DNA from: Plasmodium relictum
Lineage: Eukaryota; Apicomplexa; Aconoidasida; Haemosporida; Plasmodiidae
Reading direction: 5' to 3'
Length of the DNA: 64,000 nucleotides
Assembly: GCF_900005765.1 (NCBI RefSeq)
Contig: NC_041684.1
Span: 124,001 to 188,000 of the forward strand
This document shows, one piece after another, positions 46,601 through 60,215 of the stretch. Below the pieces are notes generated by a model. That model did no database searches. It was not told the origin of the DNA and saw nothing but the letters and a program-made list of their open reading frames with translations. Position 1 is the first letter of the stretch. Each line of letters begins with the position of its first letter. The position numbers were made by a program, and so were the translations under genes.

Positions 46601-49167
46601 AAGAAGAAAAGGTAGAAAAAGAAGAAAAAGAAGAGAAAGAAGAAAAGGTAGAAAAAGAAGAAAAAGAAGAGAAAGAAGAAAAGGTAGAAAAAGAAGAAAA
46701 AGAAGAGAAAGAAGAAAAGGTAGAAAAAGAAGAAAAAGAAGAAAAAGAAAATACAAGAGCTGACAAAGATAGTAAAAATGAATATAGAGACGAAAATGAA
46801 AAAGTTGGAACTTACACAAATAAATTTAGTAATTTTGATACAGTTAAAAGTATAAATTTAAATAACCCAGAAGAAAATAAAATTAATTTTTTTGATAATT
46901 TTCATATTAACAGTGAATACATCTATGAAAAAAAAGAAAATTTAAAAGAAATAAATGAAATAAAAGAAATGAAAAATAGTAATAAGAATGAAAATGGTAA
47001 TATATTTTTTATTTCTGATAAAAAAATGTTTTCCAAGATAGTTTATGAATATTATTTTGAGGACTTAAAAAAAAAAACAGAACTAAATTTATTATTTTTG
47101 AAGAAGATATATAACAATAAGATAAAAAAAAATGAAGAAGAAAAAGGAGAAAACAGTGTTATTATTTCAGTAACAGGTGAAGAGAAAATAAAAAAAAAAA
47201 AAAAAAAAAAGGGAAAGGAAAAAGAAAAAGAAAAAGAAAAAGAAAATCTTCATAATAATGAATGTGATAACAGAGAGGAACAAAATACAGAAAAAGAAAA
47301 AAAAAAAAAAAAAAAGAAAGAAAGGGGAAATAATAATAGTTCATTTATTAAAAGCAAAAATGGAGAACAAAACTTACAAAAAGATAATAAAAAAGAAAAT
47401 AAAGAATTTATTCAATATTATTTTATAAAAATATTTGAAATTTTAAATGTGAACACATATATTATAGATGATAAAAAAATGTTAAGCAATATAAGAAGCA
47501 TCAATTTTTGCAGTAGAATAAACATAAAAACAGGACCCCTTTTAAATAAAAAAATTTATTCTATTTTATTTATTTTTAATTTAATATCAGTTGAACACCT
47601 AAATCATTTGTATAAAAATTTAAAAAGTCCGAATTATTACTTATATAGTGATTATATTGAATATAATAGAAAAACAATTTTGATTTTATTTAAAGAAATT
47701 ATTCAGTACTTTGATCTTCAAAACAATATGAATAAAAATAATTTTTTAATGAAACTTCCTCTGGATACAAATTTTGATTTCTTATTTATTCAATTAAAAA
47801 ATATGATAGAAGACAAACAAAAAATATGTATAGAAGAAAAATATGACAAAAAGGAAAATGAAGAAGACAATTATGATAAAGAAAAAATTTCTGTAAAAGA
47901 TGATGAACAAAATTGGACTACAGAATTTTTTATAATACATTTTAATAAAAAAAAAGAAGAATTTATTCAAATTTTAAAAAATAATATAAAAAGAGAAGAA
48001 TTGAAATATATATGTATTATTTCACCTAATATAAAAAATTCTTTTTTAAACTTTTCTAACTTAAAAAAAATTATTGAATGGATAAAACTATTAAACATGT
48101 TAATATTTTTTAATATTTCAGATGTATATATATGTGGTGATTTGCTTTTTATATTTTTGTTTTTTATATATGATAACCACATAATAAAAGGTAAATTGTG
48201 TAAGAACAAAAATGATATTTATATTAAATTAGATACAAATAAAAGTATAAAGAGAAAAAACAATTATGTAGAAATGGAAAGTATGTATAATACAAATAAT
48301 AGTGATAATATTTATTTACAAATTTTTGATATACATAACTTTCCTCATAATTTATTATTATTATTAAAAATTAGTATATTTAATATTCTAAATTTATACA
48401 AAACATACAACATAAATATACATTTTCCTTTTGATATTTATATTAAATCCGATAAAATTTTAAATAACTCTTCATTTTCTATGTATTGCTTATTACCTTA
48501 TAAAAACTATACTTCAATGATAAATTCAGCTAAAAAGAACTTTCTTAATAAATACAAAAATAAAATAAGTAAAATGTCCTTTTTTGAAAATAAGCAACAA
48601 AGTCCTTATGTAAATAATTTGATAAATATAAATCCAAATGAAAAAAAAAACAATGAAGCATATTCAATTAAAAAAGGTTTTTATATTAAAAAAGAGGAAA
48701 AAGAAAAGGAGGATAGTTACAAAACAAATATGGAAAAAATTGATGCAAACTTTGAAATTACTTCATTATCAAAAGAATTCACAGAAAAAGAAAAAGACTT
48801 AACAAGTTCTCAAGTTAAAAATGTATGCTTATTAAATATAGGAAAACTAACAGTAAGTAACATCTTAAAAAATATAAAAAAAGAAAATAAAATATTGTGG
48901 TTATGTGGATCATTTGAAAAAAATATAAAAGAAAATTCTGAAACTAGCCTAAAAATACTTGAATATTTCTTAAATTATTCTTCATATAATAATAATATAA
49001 TACATGTAAATAATTTGATAATATTAAATAAAAGGATTTATTATTTATATTATTATCATATATCAAAAAAAATACATATAACTTTTTTGTTTAATAGTTA
49101 CAAATTTTTAGTGAAATTTTTTGATACAAAATATTCGAAAAATGATATGTTATCTTTAATTATTTGA
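43611..49167 (+). CDS. MYCBPAP-like giant protein with ASH domain and degenerate PGK-like C-terminus
   Basis: Three in-phase exons (43611-43679, 43832-43954, 44074-49167), 1761 aa. The N-terminus (KWDKQSKLIKE through NNWTENLRYG) and an Ig-like ASH domain at about residues 232-350 (IEIKNFGTEVIN, IFISPNTGYINPKEKIKI) resemble MYCBP-associated protein, a central-apparatus component of motile cilia. The middle is Asn/Lys-rich with a 12-residue Glu/Lys repeat. From about 1370 the chain parallels the C-terminal lobe of phosphoglycerate kinase. LKYICIISPNIKNS followed by VYICGDLLFIFLFF sits where PGK has its GGAK and GGG loops. FPFDIYIKSDKIL sits at PVDxxxADKF, and KILWLCGSFEKN at VWNGPxGVFE. Nucleotide-binding glycines are mostly lost, so activity is unlikely. 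Expression in the flagellated male gamete would fit. Confidence 0.6.
46564..46752 (+). repeat. 36-bp in-frame tandem repeat (Glu/Lys)
   Basis: Five copies with GTAGAA recurring at 46576, 46612, 46648, 46684 and 46720, encoding KVEKEEKEEKEE units. The first copy differs by an AAAGTA rather than AAGGTA junction. It lies inside the MYCBPAP-like gene. Confidence 0.92.
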
Positions 49168-50096
49168 TTTATTTTATTCTTTTGAATAATATTTGGATAA
49201 TATATTTAAGTTACTTTTTTTATATTAGATTAAATTTTAAAACTTTTTTCTCCATTTTTTTTCTTTTTATGTTATTGTATTTAAACTTTTTCATTTTTAC
49301 TTTTGTTAAATTTTTCATTTTATTTTTCTTTATACTTGATTTATATATTTTTATTTGTATTATTATTTATATATTTAATTAAACTTTTTCTTTTTTCTAC
49401 ATTTAATATCTCCCTTCCTCTTTTTTTTTTCATTTTTTTTTTTAGTGTATGTTGACATGTTGATTTAACATACTATTTGAATAACAGAAATAATAAAATA
49501 TCTATTATTTACGGAAAAATGTTAGAAAAAAATAAAAAAGCAATATAAAATAAAACTAAAAATGTTAAATATAATAATGAAACAAAAAAAAAATAAAAAA
49601 TAAAAAATAAAAAAAAATAAAAATTAAATATTCATCATATATATATACAATTTTTTTTTCAACATTCTTTTTATATTCTATGAGATGTTACATTTTTTTT
49701 TTTTTTTAATTTCTTTTAAAATCATAAAAATTAAATTATTAAAAAAATATAAATTTAATTTTTAAAATTAATATATTTTAAAAACATATTCATAAAAGAA
49801 ATTAAAAAAAAAAAATAAAATAATAAATGCTTTATGATCTATATATATATTTTTATTTCATTTTTATAATAATATTAATTATTGAAAGCTTAAAGTTTGA
49901 TAAATAAAAAATATAAATATATATTTTACCAACATTGAATTTTGTTATATATTATTTTAAAAGTGAAAAATTAAAAATATTTATGTTCAATACAATTTTA
50001 TAAGAGAAAATTTATAAAATTGGCATATTAAACTACAAAGTTATATATTGTTAGTTAAAATTTTATAATAATTTGTTCTTTTTTTATAAAAAAATA
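49168..50096. other. Tandem intergenic region
   Basis: About 930 bp with the 3' end of the MYCBPAP-like gene and the NAT10 promoter. The 72-codon Phe-rich frame at 49164-49382 is T-rich leader and not accepted as a gene. A-rich AAAATAAAAA units occur at about 49586-49625. Confidence 0.5.
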
Positions 50097-53000
50097 ATGA
50101 AAAAAAAGGTAGATAGTAGAATAAAAATTTTAGTTGAGAACAATGTGGCACTGGGGCAACGAAGTATGTTCCTAGTTATAGGAGATCAAGGAAAAAATGT
50201 AGTTGTAAATTTTTACTTTTTATTAAATAGATTAGTAAATAGATCTCATGATATATTATGGTGTTATAAAAAAAAATTAGATTTTTCTACGAGTAAAAAA
50301 AAAAGATTTCGTGAGATGAAAAAAAAAATAAAAAAAGGGACATTTGATGCAACTGTTGATAATAACTTTGATTCTTTTTTAAAAAATACAAATATAAGAT
50401 TTTGTTTTTATAAGGAAACTAAGAAAATTTTAGGAAAAACATATTCTATATGTGTATTACAAGATTTTTCTTATATAACACCAAATATCTTATGTAGATG
50501 TATCGAAACGGTAATTGGTGGAGGACTAATTATTTTTTTAATTAATAAATTAGATGAATTAAAAGATATCTATAATTTAACATTAAACTATCATAAAAAA
50601 TATACTATGAATGGAGTATGTAGTGCCTATAATAATTATATTCATCGTTTTTTTCTTTCTTTAAATAAATGTAAAAACGCTATGTTCATTGATGATGAAA
50701 TGAATATATTACCATTAAATGATAATCATATACATATAAAAAAAATTACGAGTAATTTAAATAATGATTCATTAAATGAAAATTATAATAATAATAATAA
50801 TGATATGAATAATTTGCAAAATAAAAAAAATATTTTAATTAACGATAGAAAATCAGCAACATTAGGTGGGTTCTTATGCCCTGACAAAAACTTATTAGAA
50901 GAAAAATTGAAATTTTTAGAAAATATATGTGAAGAAAATGAAAAAAAAAAAGAAGAAAGAAAAATATTTCTATATTCTTCAAAATTTAATGCTGGAGATA
51001 ATTCAAAAAAAGAAGACAATGATAATGTTGCTACCACTAATAACAGCAATAGTAAACATATGTATAGTTTTTTAGATAGAAATATAATGAATTTGCTAAA
51101 GATTTGTTTAAGTATTGACCAATTAGAAATATTATTAAATATGTGTAAAATATTAAGAAATGATGAAGAAAAAAAAAGAAATATAAAAGAAATAATTTTT
51201 AGTTTATTGGCTAATAGAGGAAGGGGAAAGTCTGCTACTTTAGGTTTATTATTATCTTTAAGTATTTATTTTAACTATAGTAATATCATTATTTCATCAG
51301 GAAATAATGATGGAGTGCAAACAATATTTGAGTTCTTAGATAAAGGGTTACATATTCTAGGTTTTCAAGAATTTAAAGATTATGAAAAGGTATACGAAAT
51401 GGGGAAATTAAAAGAAATAATAATTTTTAAAAATATAAAATACTTAAAGCAAAGAATACGATATTTTGATATAATTGAAGATGAGATTTTAAATTGTGAA
51501 TTAATGATAATTGATGAAGCTGCATGCATTCCTATAGATATTTTAAGAAACAAAATAAAAGGAGAAATAACTATTTTATCAACAACTTTAAATGGTTATG
51601 AAGGTACAGGAAAGACTTTTACTTTTAAATTATTAAAACAATTAAAAAAAAAATTCATCACACAATTAACATATGAAGAATTTAAGAATATGAAATATTT
51701 ATATTTTGATAAAGCTTTTGTTGATTTAAGTTTAAATAATCCTATAAGATATAGCTACAATGACGAAATAGAAAATTGGTTAAATAATTTTTTATGTTTG
51801 AATTGTAATGAAGCTTCGAATTTAAAAGACAATTTATGCTCACCAAATAATTGCCAATTATATTTTGTTAATAAGAATATTTTTAAAAATTATAATAGTA
51901 CTAGTGAAAATTTATTGAAAAAAATTATGACTTTATTTGTAACATCTCACTATAAAAACACCCCAAATGATTTAATCATGATATTAGATTCACAACAACA
52001 TCATTTATTTATTCTTATTAATAATAATTCATTAACCGATAACATTGATAACATAGATATATACGGAGTTCTTCACTGTGCTATTGATGGTGTCATTTAT
52101 CAAGATAAAATAAAAAAAGCTGTTAAATTAGAAGATATCGTTGATATAATGAAAAACAACAAAAGAAACGATCAAAATGGATATAACCAAAATGGTTTAA
52201 ATGAAGCAAATACAAATATAAATAATCATATCAATGGAACTAATAAACATTTTGATAAACCTATTAATTGCATAAATGAAAATAGTATTAATTATTCAAA
52301 TGAAATAAATAATAATTATTCATCTCAAATAGAAAAAAACAATATGCTTCAAAATAATGATTTATTAAATAAAGAATTTGAAGGAAATTTAATTCCATAT
52401 ATAATCAGTGACTATTTTGATTTTTATTTTTATAATTATATTGGTATAAGAATAGTACGTATTTCCATTCATCCGTCCATACAAAATTTAAATTATGGAT
52501 CTGAGTTTTTAAAAAAAATTTGTGATTATTATAATTTATACAATTCAAAAGATAGAAAAGAAAATTCATATTATAATGAAAACATAATTTTGTATAATTG
52601 TAATGGAATTGATGTATTTTTTGATGAAAAATTAAAAAAAATTGATTATATTGGTACTTGTTTTGGATTAACAAAAGGGTTGTTGATTTTTTGGAAAAAA
52701 AATAATTTTATTCCTGTTTTTTTAAAACAACAAAAAAATGAAATAACAGGAGAATTCAGCATTTTAATGTTAAAACATTTAAATGAAGAATTAAAAGATT
52801 TATTTATAAAATTTTATCACGATTTTGTTAGAAGTCTATGCAATTTACTTCCATATTCATTTAAAAAACTAGAATCTTTTATTGTTTTCAACTTATTACA
52901 TAATACAACTCATTTATCAAAAAATATTGAAGATAATATAGATAATCAACAGGATAATATTTCATGTTTTTACGATAACAAATTACTAAATGAAAAATCA

Positions 53001-53962
53001 ATATCTTATTTTTTTCATTCCAATGATATATGCAGATTAAAAAGATTTGTTATAGAAGGAAGAAATTTTTACGAAATTTTATATTTATTATCTATCATAT
53101 CTAAATTAATATTATTCAAAAAAGTTAAAATTGATTTAAACTTTCTAGAATATACTATTTTGTATGCTGTATCCTTTCAAAAAAAAACTTGTAAAGAAAT
53201 ATCAGATGAAATAAAAATTAATGTAAATCAAACAAATGCTATTTTTAGAAAAATTATTCATCGTTTTTATAATTTCATCAAGGTACAAGAAGAAAAATAT
53301 ATATATATATATATTTATTTATTTATTTATTTATATTTATATATACTCTTCAATATGAAATATTATCTCGTTTGCTTAATTTTTTTTTTCTATTACTAGG
53401 ATATAATGGAAAAACAAATAGAGAAAGAAGTAAACGAGGAAATTAAGGAAAAGTTAAAAAAAAAAAAAAAAAAATCTTTAAATAAAGAACTACCTTCCGA
53501 AGAATACAAAGAAGAATTAAAGAAAAATTCTTTAATAATTAAAAAAAAGCATAAAAATGAAAAACTTTCATTAATGAAAGAATTTAATATTTCAGGTATG
53601 TTTATATATTATTATTTATATTACAGGACCCTTTATATTATATATTTTTTATTTTTATTCATTGCATTTAAATATATTTTTTTTAATGTATCTTATTGTA
53701 TTATTTTTTTTTTTTAATATTTCAATTTATTTTATTTTATGTTTTTTGTTTTTTTTTTTCCTTTTATATTCTTTTATTTAAATTATTTTTTTTTATTTAT
53801 ATTTTCTAAATTGTATTATATATATATATATTCTTGTATAAAATATTCTTACACTTTTATAAATTTATATTTTTTATTTTAGGAAATATCAAAAGGAAAC
53901 ATATTAATTTAAAAAAAAACGATAACCCAAATCTTACTAAAAAAAAAAAAGTGATGAACTGA
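50097..53962 (+). CDS. NAT10/Kre33-like RNA cytidine acetyltransferase
   Basis: Three exons (50097-53282, 53400-53595, 53883-53962), 1153 aa. The enzyme makes N4-acetylcytidine in 18S rRNA and tRNA using acetyl-CoA and ATP, and works in the nucleolus. I start at MKKKVDSRIKILVENN, eight codons inside the longer frame. The TmcA-like N-terminus has VALGQRSMFLVIGDQGKNVV. The RNA-helicase-like ATPase follows, with Walker A NRGRGKSATLG (about 372-382) and Walker B-like MIIDEAACIPID (about 470-481). The GNAT acetyltransferase region includes IRIVRISIHPSIQNLNYGSEF (about 780-800). The terminal exons give a Lys-rich tail, probably nuclear/nucleolar targeting. Asn-rich inserts occur at about 220 and 700. 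Without splicing the frame runs into TA-rich intron sequence, so the intron after IHRFYNFIK is well supported. Confidence 0.94.
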
Positions 53963-54390
<428 letters not shown>

Positions 54391-56371
54391 ATGCTTTATA
54401 ATATAATTATTTTAATTTTTTATTTAAAACTTTCTAAATGTTACTCAAAAAACAAATATGGTTTCATAAATATAAATAATTTTTCGAATATTACCAATAA
54501 CAATAAAAATTTAAGAAGTAAAAAAAATGCCATTTATTCCAAGATTGAAATAAAAATGCCCGCATTATCAAGTACAATGACATCAGGAAAAATTGTTAAA
54601 TGGAATAAAAATATAGGAGACTATGTTAATGTATGACCTTAATTTTCTTTTTTTTTTCTTTTTTTGTATTTTAATTCTAATTCTAATTCAGTATTTTTAA
54701 ATAACGTTTTCTTTTTATTTAAAAAACCTTTTTTTAATGCTTAATTTTAATAAACGCTATTTTCCACGGAAAATTTTAGGATTATGCATACTGTTTTCCT
54801 TTTCAATTTTTTTTTTTTTTGTAGCTGGGTGATATTATTATGACAGTTGAAAGTGATAAGGCAGATATGGACGTTGAAGCATTTGATGAAGGTATTAAAA
54901 AATTGAAAAGAATGAATTCTTAATTTTTTTAAAAAATATATATATGTATACATTCTTAGGTTTTTTAAGAGAAAAACATGTAGATGATGGTTCAGAAGCT
55001 AATGTTGGTGATACCTTGGGAATTTTAACAACAGAAGAAAATGAAAGCATAAATGAAGAAAATAATAATATTGATATAAAAGATAAAATGAAAGATGGAA
55101 AAAATGATGAAAAACAAATAAAAACAAATATAAAAAAACAGGAAGACAATGCAAGTGAAGTAAAAATTTATATTCCATTTATTATGAGTAAAAAAAATAA
55201 AGCGAGAATAAATAAGTGGCTAAAGAAAGAAAATGATTTTATAAAAAAAAATGAGGTATTTTTTCATGTAGAAGATGATAAAAGTACAATAGAAGTGGAA
55301 AGTGAATATTCTGGTAATTTTATTTATATAAAACACATAAATTATTTAATTATATATATATATATTAAAATTCATTTTAATTTTTTTAGGTATTGTTAAA
55401 AAAATACTAATTAATGAGGGAGAATTTGCTGATTTAAACAAGGAAGTTGCTATCATTTCAGTAAACAAGGTAAAATATTTTAAATATATATCCAAGAAAA
55501 CTTTTTTTGCTTTATAATTTTTTATTTTATTATTATTCTTTTTATATATATATATATATAGGAAGAAAATAAAAAAAAGGAAGAAAAAGATACTTTTAAC
55601 CAATCCAAGTTATAAATATATGATAATTCACATTGTTTTTATTTTTAGCATTTTTATAAAAACTTTAACAATATTGTTATTTTAATATTTGTTTTCAATT
55701 TTATTTTCATTATTATAGTTAATTATTCTTTTATATATATACAATCATTATGTTTCTCATTTTAATACTTGTAATTTTATGTTAAAATTAGGGAAAATGA
55801 ACAGATAAATGAAAATAATGTATTAAAGCATTATAAAAATATAATTAATAATACTAATGAGGGAAAGCTTTTTTTGAAAAATTTAAAGTAAAATTAAAAA
55901 TTCCTTAATTACGAAATATATTTCTGAGTATTTTAAGATAATTATCTGTTCTTTTTTTATTAATAGTTCACAAGAAGAAAAAATGCTAGAAGAACGACTT
56001 AAGCTAAATTTTGAGAAATATAATCACACTTCAAATGATCTTTTCAGGTAAATATTAAAATAAACATAAAAATTAAAAATGGATAAAAACTTAATATAAA
56101 ATTTATATGTATATTTTAATCTTTTAGATTACCTGAATCTAGTAGCCATAACCCAATAACTAATGAAGTAAATATAAACAACAAAAATATATATATATAT
56201 ATATATATGTGTATTAATTCTCAAATAAATGTAAACTTTTGATTATTATTTACTTTCTTTTTCTTCCCTTTTTTTTTATCATTTATAGAAACATTTAAAT
56301 ATGCAAATTATTTTACCTTCTGCATCTGAGCTTATGAAGCAAAAGAAAATAAATCCAAACGATATAACGTA

Positions 56372-56423
<52 letters not shown>

Positions 56424-57313
56424 TTGTGTATATATAATTTTTTTTTTTAGGGATACACAAACGCTTAATCGAATAACTTATGAAGATGTGGATAATTTTT
56501 TAAAAAAAAAAATTTCCGTTAAAGATCCTTCAATAGAAAAAAAAAATGAACAAGCTGTTGAACACAAGGGAAAGGTAATTGAACTGACTAGTATTCAAAG
56601 AGCAATAAAAAATAATATGATGCATACATTAAATATCCCAGTTTTCCGAGTTACACATTTAATAAAGACGAATAATTTACTTAAATTATATGAAAGAATA
56701 AAACATAAAATCAGTATGAGTGTTATATTAAACAAATGTGTATCAAATATTTTATTAAAGCATCCAATAATTTATTCAACTTATATTGATGAGGGTAATG
56801 GAAAAATAATTTATCATGAAGATGTTAACATTGGAAATGCATTAGGATTAAAGGATGCACTTTTAACACCAGTCCTTAAACAAGTTGATAAAAAAAATAT
56901 ATATTCCTTATCTCATGAGTGGAAGGTTAGAAAATCATATACATATATATATAGTTATATAATGCGTTTATAATCATTTTTTTTTTTTTTAATGAATATA
57001 GGAGTTAATTGAGAAAGGAAAAAATGGTTTATTAACTGCAAATGATATGACTGGTAGCAATTTTTACATTTCAAATTTAGGTATGTTTAATACTTATCAG
57101 TTTGATGCTATACTTCCAAAAAATGCTTCTTGCATTTTATCTATTGGTACAAATATTGGTAGTATTGAAAATTTTGAAGATTTAAAAATTCAGAAAGGGA
57201 TGATGATGACTTTAACTTGTGATCATAGACATATATATGGAGCTCATGCAGCAGCTTTTATGAACGATTTATCAAAATTTATTGAGAATGATATTATGGA
57301 AATATTTTTATAA
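54391..57313 (+). CDS. Apicoplast pyruvate dehydrogenase E2 (dihydrolipoamide acetyltransferase)
   Basis: Eleven exons, all in phase, give 623 aa: 54391-54630, 54825-54891, 54960-55313, 55390-55469, 55562-55608, 55792-55887, 55967-56047, 56128-56167, 56289-56368, 56451-56925 and 57002-57313. E2 transfers the acetyl group from lipoyl-lysine to CoA for apicoplast fatty-acid synthesis. A hydrophobic N-terminal signal (MLYNIIILIFYL) is followed by a transit-like stretch. Two lipoyl domains follow: KMPALSSTMTSGKIVKW with VESDKADMDVE (Lys92), and VEDDKSTIEVES (Lys210). A weak E3-binding region has LPSASELMKQKKINP. The catalytic domain starts at IELTSIQRAIKNNMM and ends at CDHRHIYGAHAAAF, carrying the active-site histidine, with tyrosine where mitochondrial enzymes have aspartate. 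That variant is shared with plastid E2 proteins. Confidence 0.93.
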
Positions 57314-58575
57314 ATTAATTTTTTATTACCTTAAGACTATCATAACAAAAAATGAAAAAAAAATTATTTTCAATAATAATGCAAAAGTTTATTTTGTAAA
57401 AAATTCAAAAAATTTATACAAAATAAAGTAAATATTTATATTTATTTATGTGCACATATAATTTTTTTTTAGAATAATAAAAAAATATACAGTAACCCTA
57501 CTCAATTTTTAGTATTTATATATATATTGCTTATAAATTTATAGAAAATAATTTGCAAATTTTAATATGCTTACATATATTTGTGATTACAAAAGTACAA
57601 TTTTTCGTATTTTTAATTATAATTTTCCTTTTTATATTCCCATTTATTCTTATTTTTCTTATATATATTCTTTTCATTTGTGTTTTCATTTATCAATTAT
57701 CAATAATATATTATATTATCTTTTTTTTTTTTAAATATTTCTTTTTTAAGCAATTCTTACTAAAGAAATGTGAATACGATAAAAAAAAATTAAGGAATAT
57801 ATTAAATTTTAATATATATATATATATATACGATTATGTAAATAAAATTAATATATATATAATTAATATTTCAATAACTTTTAACACTTAAACTTCCAAG
57901 CATTGTCTTAAAAACATTTAAATCTTAAAATTATTTTTCATTTGAAATTTTCCATTACAAAAAAAAATGAAAATGAAACAGCTGCATAATGTTGAATGAT
58001 AATGAAAATTATGTAACAATTTTATTTTTAAAATAATAAAAGCATTTTTAATTTTTTTCTTTAATTCTATTGTGATAAGTATAAAAAACACAAAAAAAAA
58101 AAAAAAAAAAAAAAATATATATATATAAATACAAGTATATGTATATATTTGTCAACTCAAGTTTACATGTGTTAAGAAATCATATGCATGTAAAATTTAA
58201 TGAATATAAAAAATAACAAAATATAAAAAGAAAAAAAAAAAAAAAAAAATATAAATATATATATATATATATATACATATGAGTTAATGTATTGTAATCG
58301 TATGTTAAATGCAAATTTGTTTCTCAAAATTAATTTTTAAATTTTCATAAAATTAAAAAATTTAGTATAATATTATCCTAATTTCATTTTAATTTTTTTT
58401 TTTTTTATATATTTTTTAATATAATAGTTTCCATTTTAAATTAATAAAAAAATAAAGGAAAACTTTATTTCAATAATCGTAAGAATATAAAATTAGTACA
58501 CTTCAGTAAATGTTATATATTAATATTTTTTCCCTCTTTCATATTCTATTAATAATAATAGTTAGTAACAATTTT
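57314..58575. other. Convergent intergenic region
   Basis: About 1.26 kb between the 3' ends of E2 and ARF1. A 112-codon hydrophobic frame at 57553-57891 consists of Phe/Ile/Tyr from T- and TA-rich DNA; it lacks any recognisable pattern, so I do not call it. Long A tracts lie at 58091-58116 and 58230-58250. Confidence 0.5.
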
Positions 58576-59373
58576 CTACTTAGCATTATTTAAATGTGTA
58601 GTAAGCCAATCAAAACCTTCGTACAACCCATCTCCCCTTGTAGCACAAGTTGATTGAATAAACCTATAAAAAGAAAAAATTAAAAAAAAATAAATAAAAA
58701 TATAAATTACAAAAAAGGAAATTATGTAAATTAGAAATTGCACAAAAAAAATTATTTATAAATCTATTTACCAATTTCTTTCTCTAATAGTATTTAATTG
58801 TAATTTTTCGGTAACTTCAGCTGCTGACATTGCATTTGGTAAATCTTGTTTATTTGCAAAAACTAAAATAATAGCATCTTTTAACTCCTCCTCATTTATC
58901 ATTCTATGCAACTCTTCTCGAGCTAAAAATAATAAAAAGAAAAAAAATAAGAATGTATTTTTATATTAATAAATGTGTTTTTTTTTTTTTTTTTTTATAC
59001 CATCATCAATTCTTTCTCTATCATTACTATCAACAACAAAAATTAATCCGTCAGTATTTGAATAATAATGTCTCCATAATGGTCTTATCTGAATTTAAAT
59101 AAAAAGTATTTTTTTAAAATTTATAATTTTTTAATATATTTAGAATATAAAAAAAAAAAAAATGAAAAAATAGTAAGATAATATATGAATGAATAAAAAA
59201 AATGATTACCTTATCTTGTCCTCCAACATCCCACACAGTGAAGGAAATGTTGCGAAATTCAACAGTTTCAACATTGAAACCTAAAAAAAAAAAAAAATCA
59301 TATGAATAATAAAAATAAAAATAATAAATGTAACAAATGTTTTATAGGTGCACAATAAATATAAAAATACTTG

Positions 59374-59421
<48 letters not shown>

Positions 59422-59577
59422 TTATATACCTATTGTGGGAATTGTTGTAACAACTTCCCCCAATTTTACTTTGTATAAAATTGTTGTTTTCCCTGCAGCA
59501 TCTAAACCGACCATTAAAATACGAACATCTTTTTTTTGAAATAAACGATTAAATAACCTACTTACATATAATCCCAT
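58576..59577 (-). CDS. ARF1: ADP-ribosylation factor 1
   Basis: Five exons (59430-59577, 59210-59280, 59001-59088, 58772-58922, 58576-58663) give 181 aa, the exact length of ARF1. This small GTPase recruits coat proteins and activates lipid enzymes at the Golgi. MGLYVSRLF supplies Gly2 for N-myristoylation and an amphipathic helix. GLDAAGKTT is the P-loop (24-32), [14 protein letters not shown] covers switch [18 protein letters not shown] is switch II, NKQD is the guanine specificity loop and [12 protein letters not shown] holds the last G-motif. All key residues are intact. Every exon junction is phase-consistent. Its upstream region, to the right, is about 1.9 kb with no gene. Confidence 0.98.
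59375..59413. repeat. (TA)n microsatellite in ARF1 intron 1
   Basis: About 19 TA units occupy the acceptor-distal part of the first ARF1 intron. Confidence 0.88.
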
Positions 59578-60163
59578 CTTAACTAAAAAAAGAATTTAAA
59601 ATATTATATATATATATTCAATTATTCTTTTTCTTATATTTATTTATTTACATATATATATAATTTTATATTAAAAAGATATTCAAAAAAAAAGAAAAAG
59701 GATATATAAAATAGTAGAATTCAATATTTTATTTTATTTTTTTCAGCTGCATTAATAAAAAATCCAACACTAATTTAATAAAAGAATTAATAAATAATAT
59801 ATATATATATATATATATAAATGTATTTAAATTATTTAATTATAAGATTTATAAAAATTTTAAGCTTAATAAGAATTAATAAATGCATTTATATTTACAT
59901 AAAAATATTATTATTATAAATTTTTTTGTTTACCTTTATATGATAATTATTTCAAAGAAATAACTTTATAAAAAAAATAATAATATAGTAAAATAAACTA
60001 TTCAAAAAATATATTAGTCATATAAATAAATTTAAAAGAAATATAAATAAATATTAAATATTAAAAAATTTTATTTATTTATTTTTTTTTAATATTTTTA
60101 TTTTACATTATTATATATATATAAATGTAATTATTTTTATATCTGCTACTTTATATATTCATG

Positions 60164-60215
<52 letters not shown>

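Noticed and set aside
46564-46752. CRISPR-like array
   Set aside because: The repeats are directly tandem and coding with no spacers; the genome is eukaryotic.
46454-46819. Antisense frames through the Glu/Lys repeat (Phe/Leu/Ser repeats)
   Set aside because: Shadow of the 36-bp repeat in the MYCBPAP-like gene; the sense frame is far longer and has folded domains.
49164-49382. 72-codon frame overlapping the end of the MYCBPAP-like gene
   Set aside because: Pure Phe/Ile/Leu low complexity in a T-rich 3' flank; no support as a gene.
57553-57891. 112-codon hydrophobic frame between E2 and ARF1
   Set aside because: Composition is Phe/Ile/Tyr from T- and TA-rich DNA, with no conserved pattern and a convergent 3' flank context; expected by chance at this base composition.
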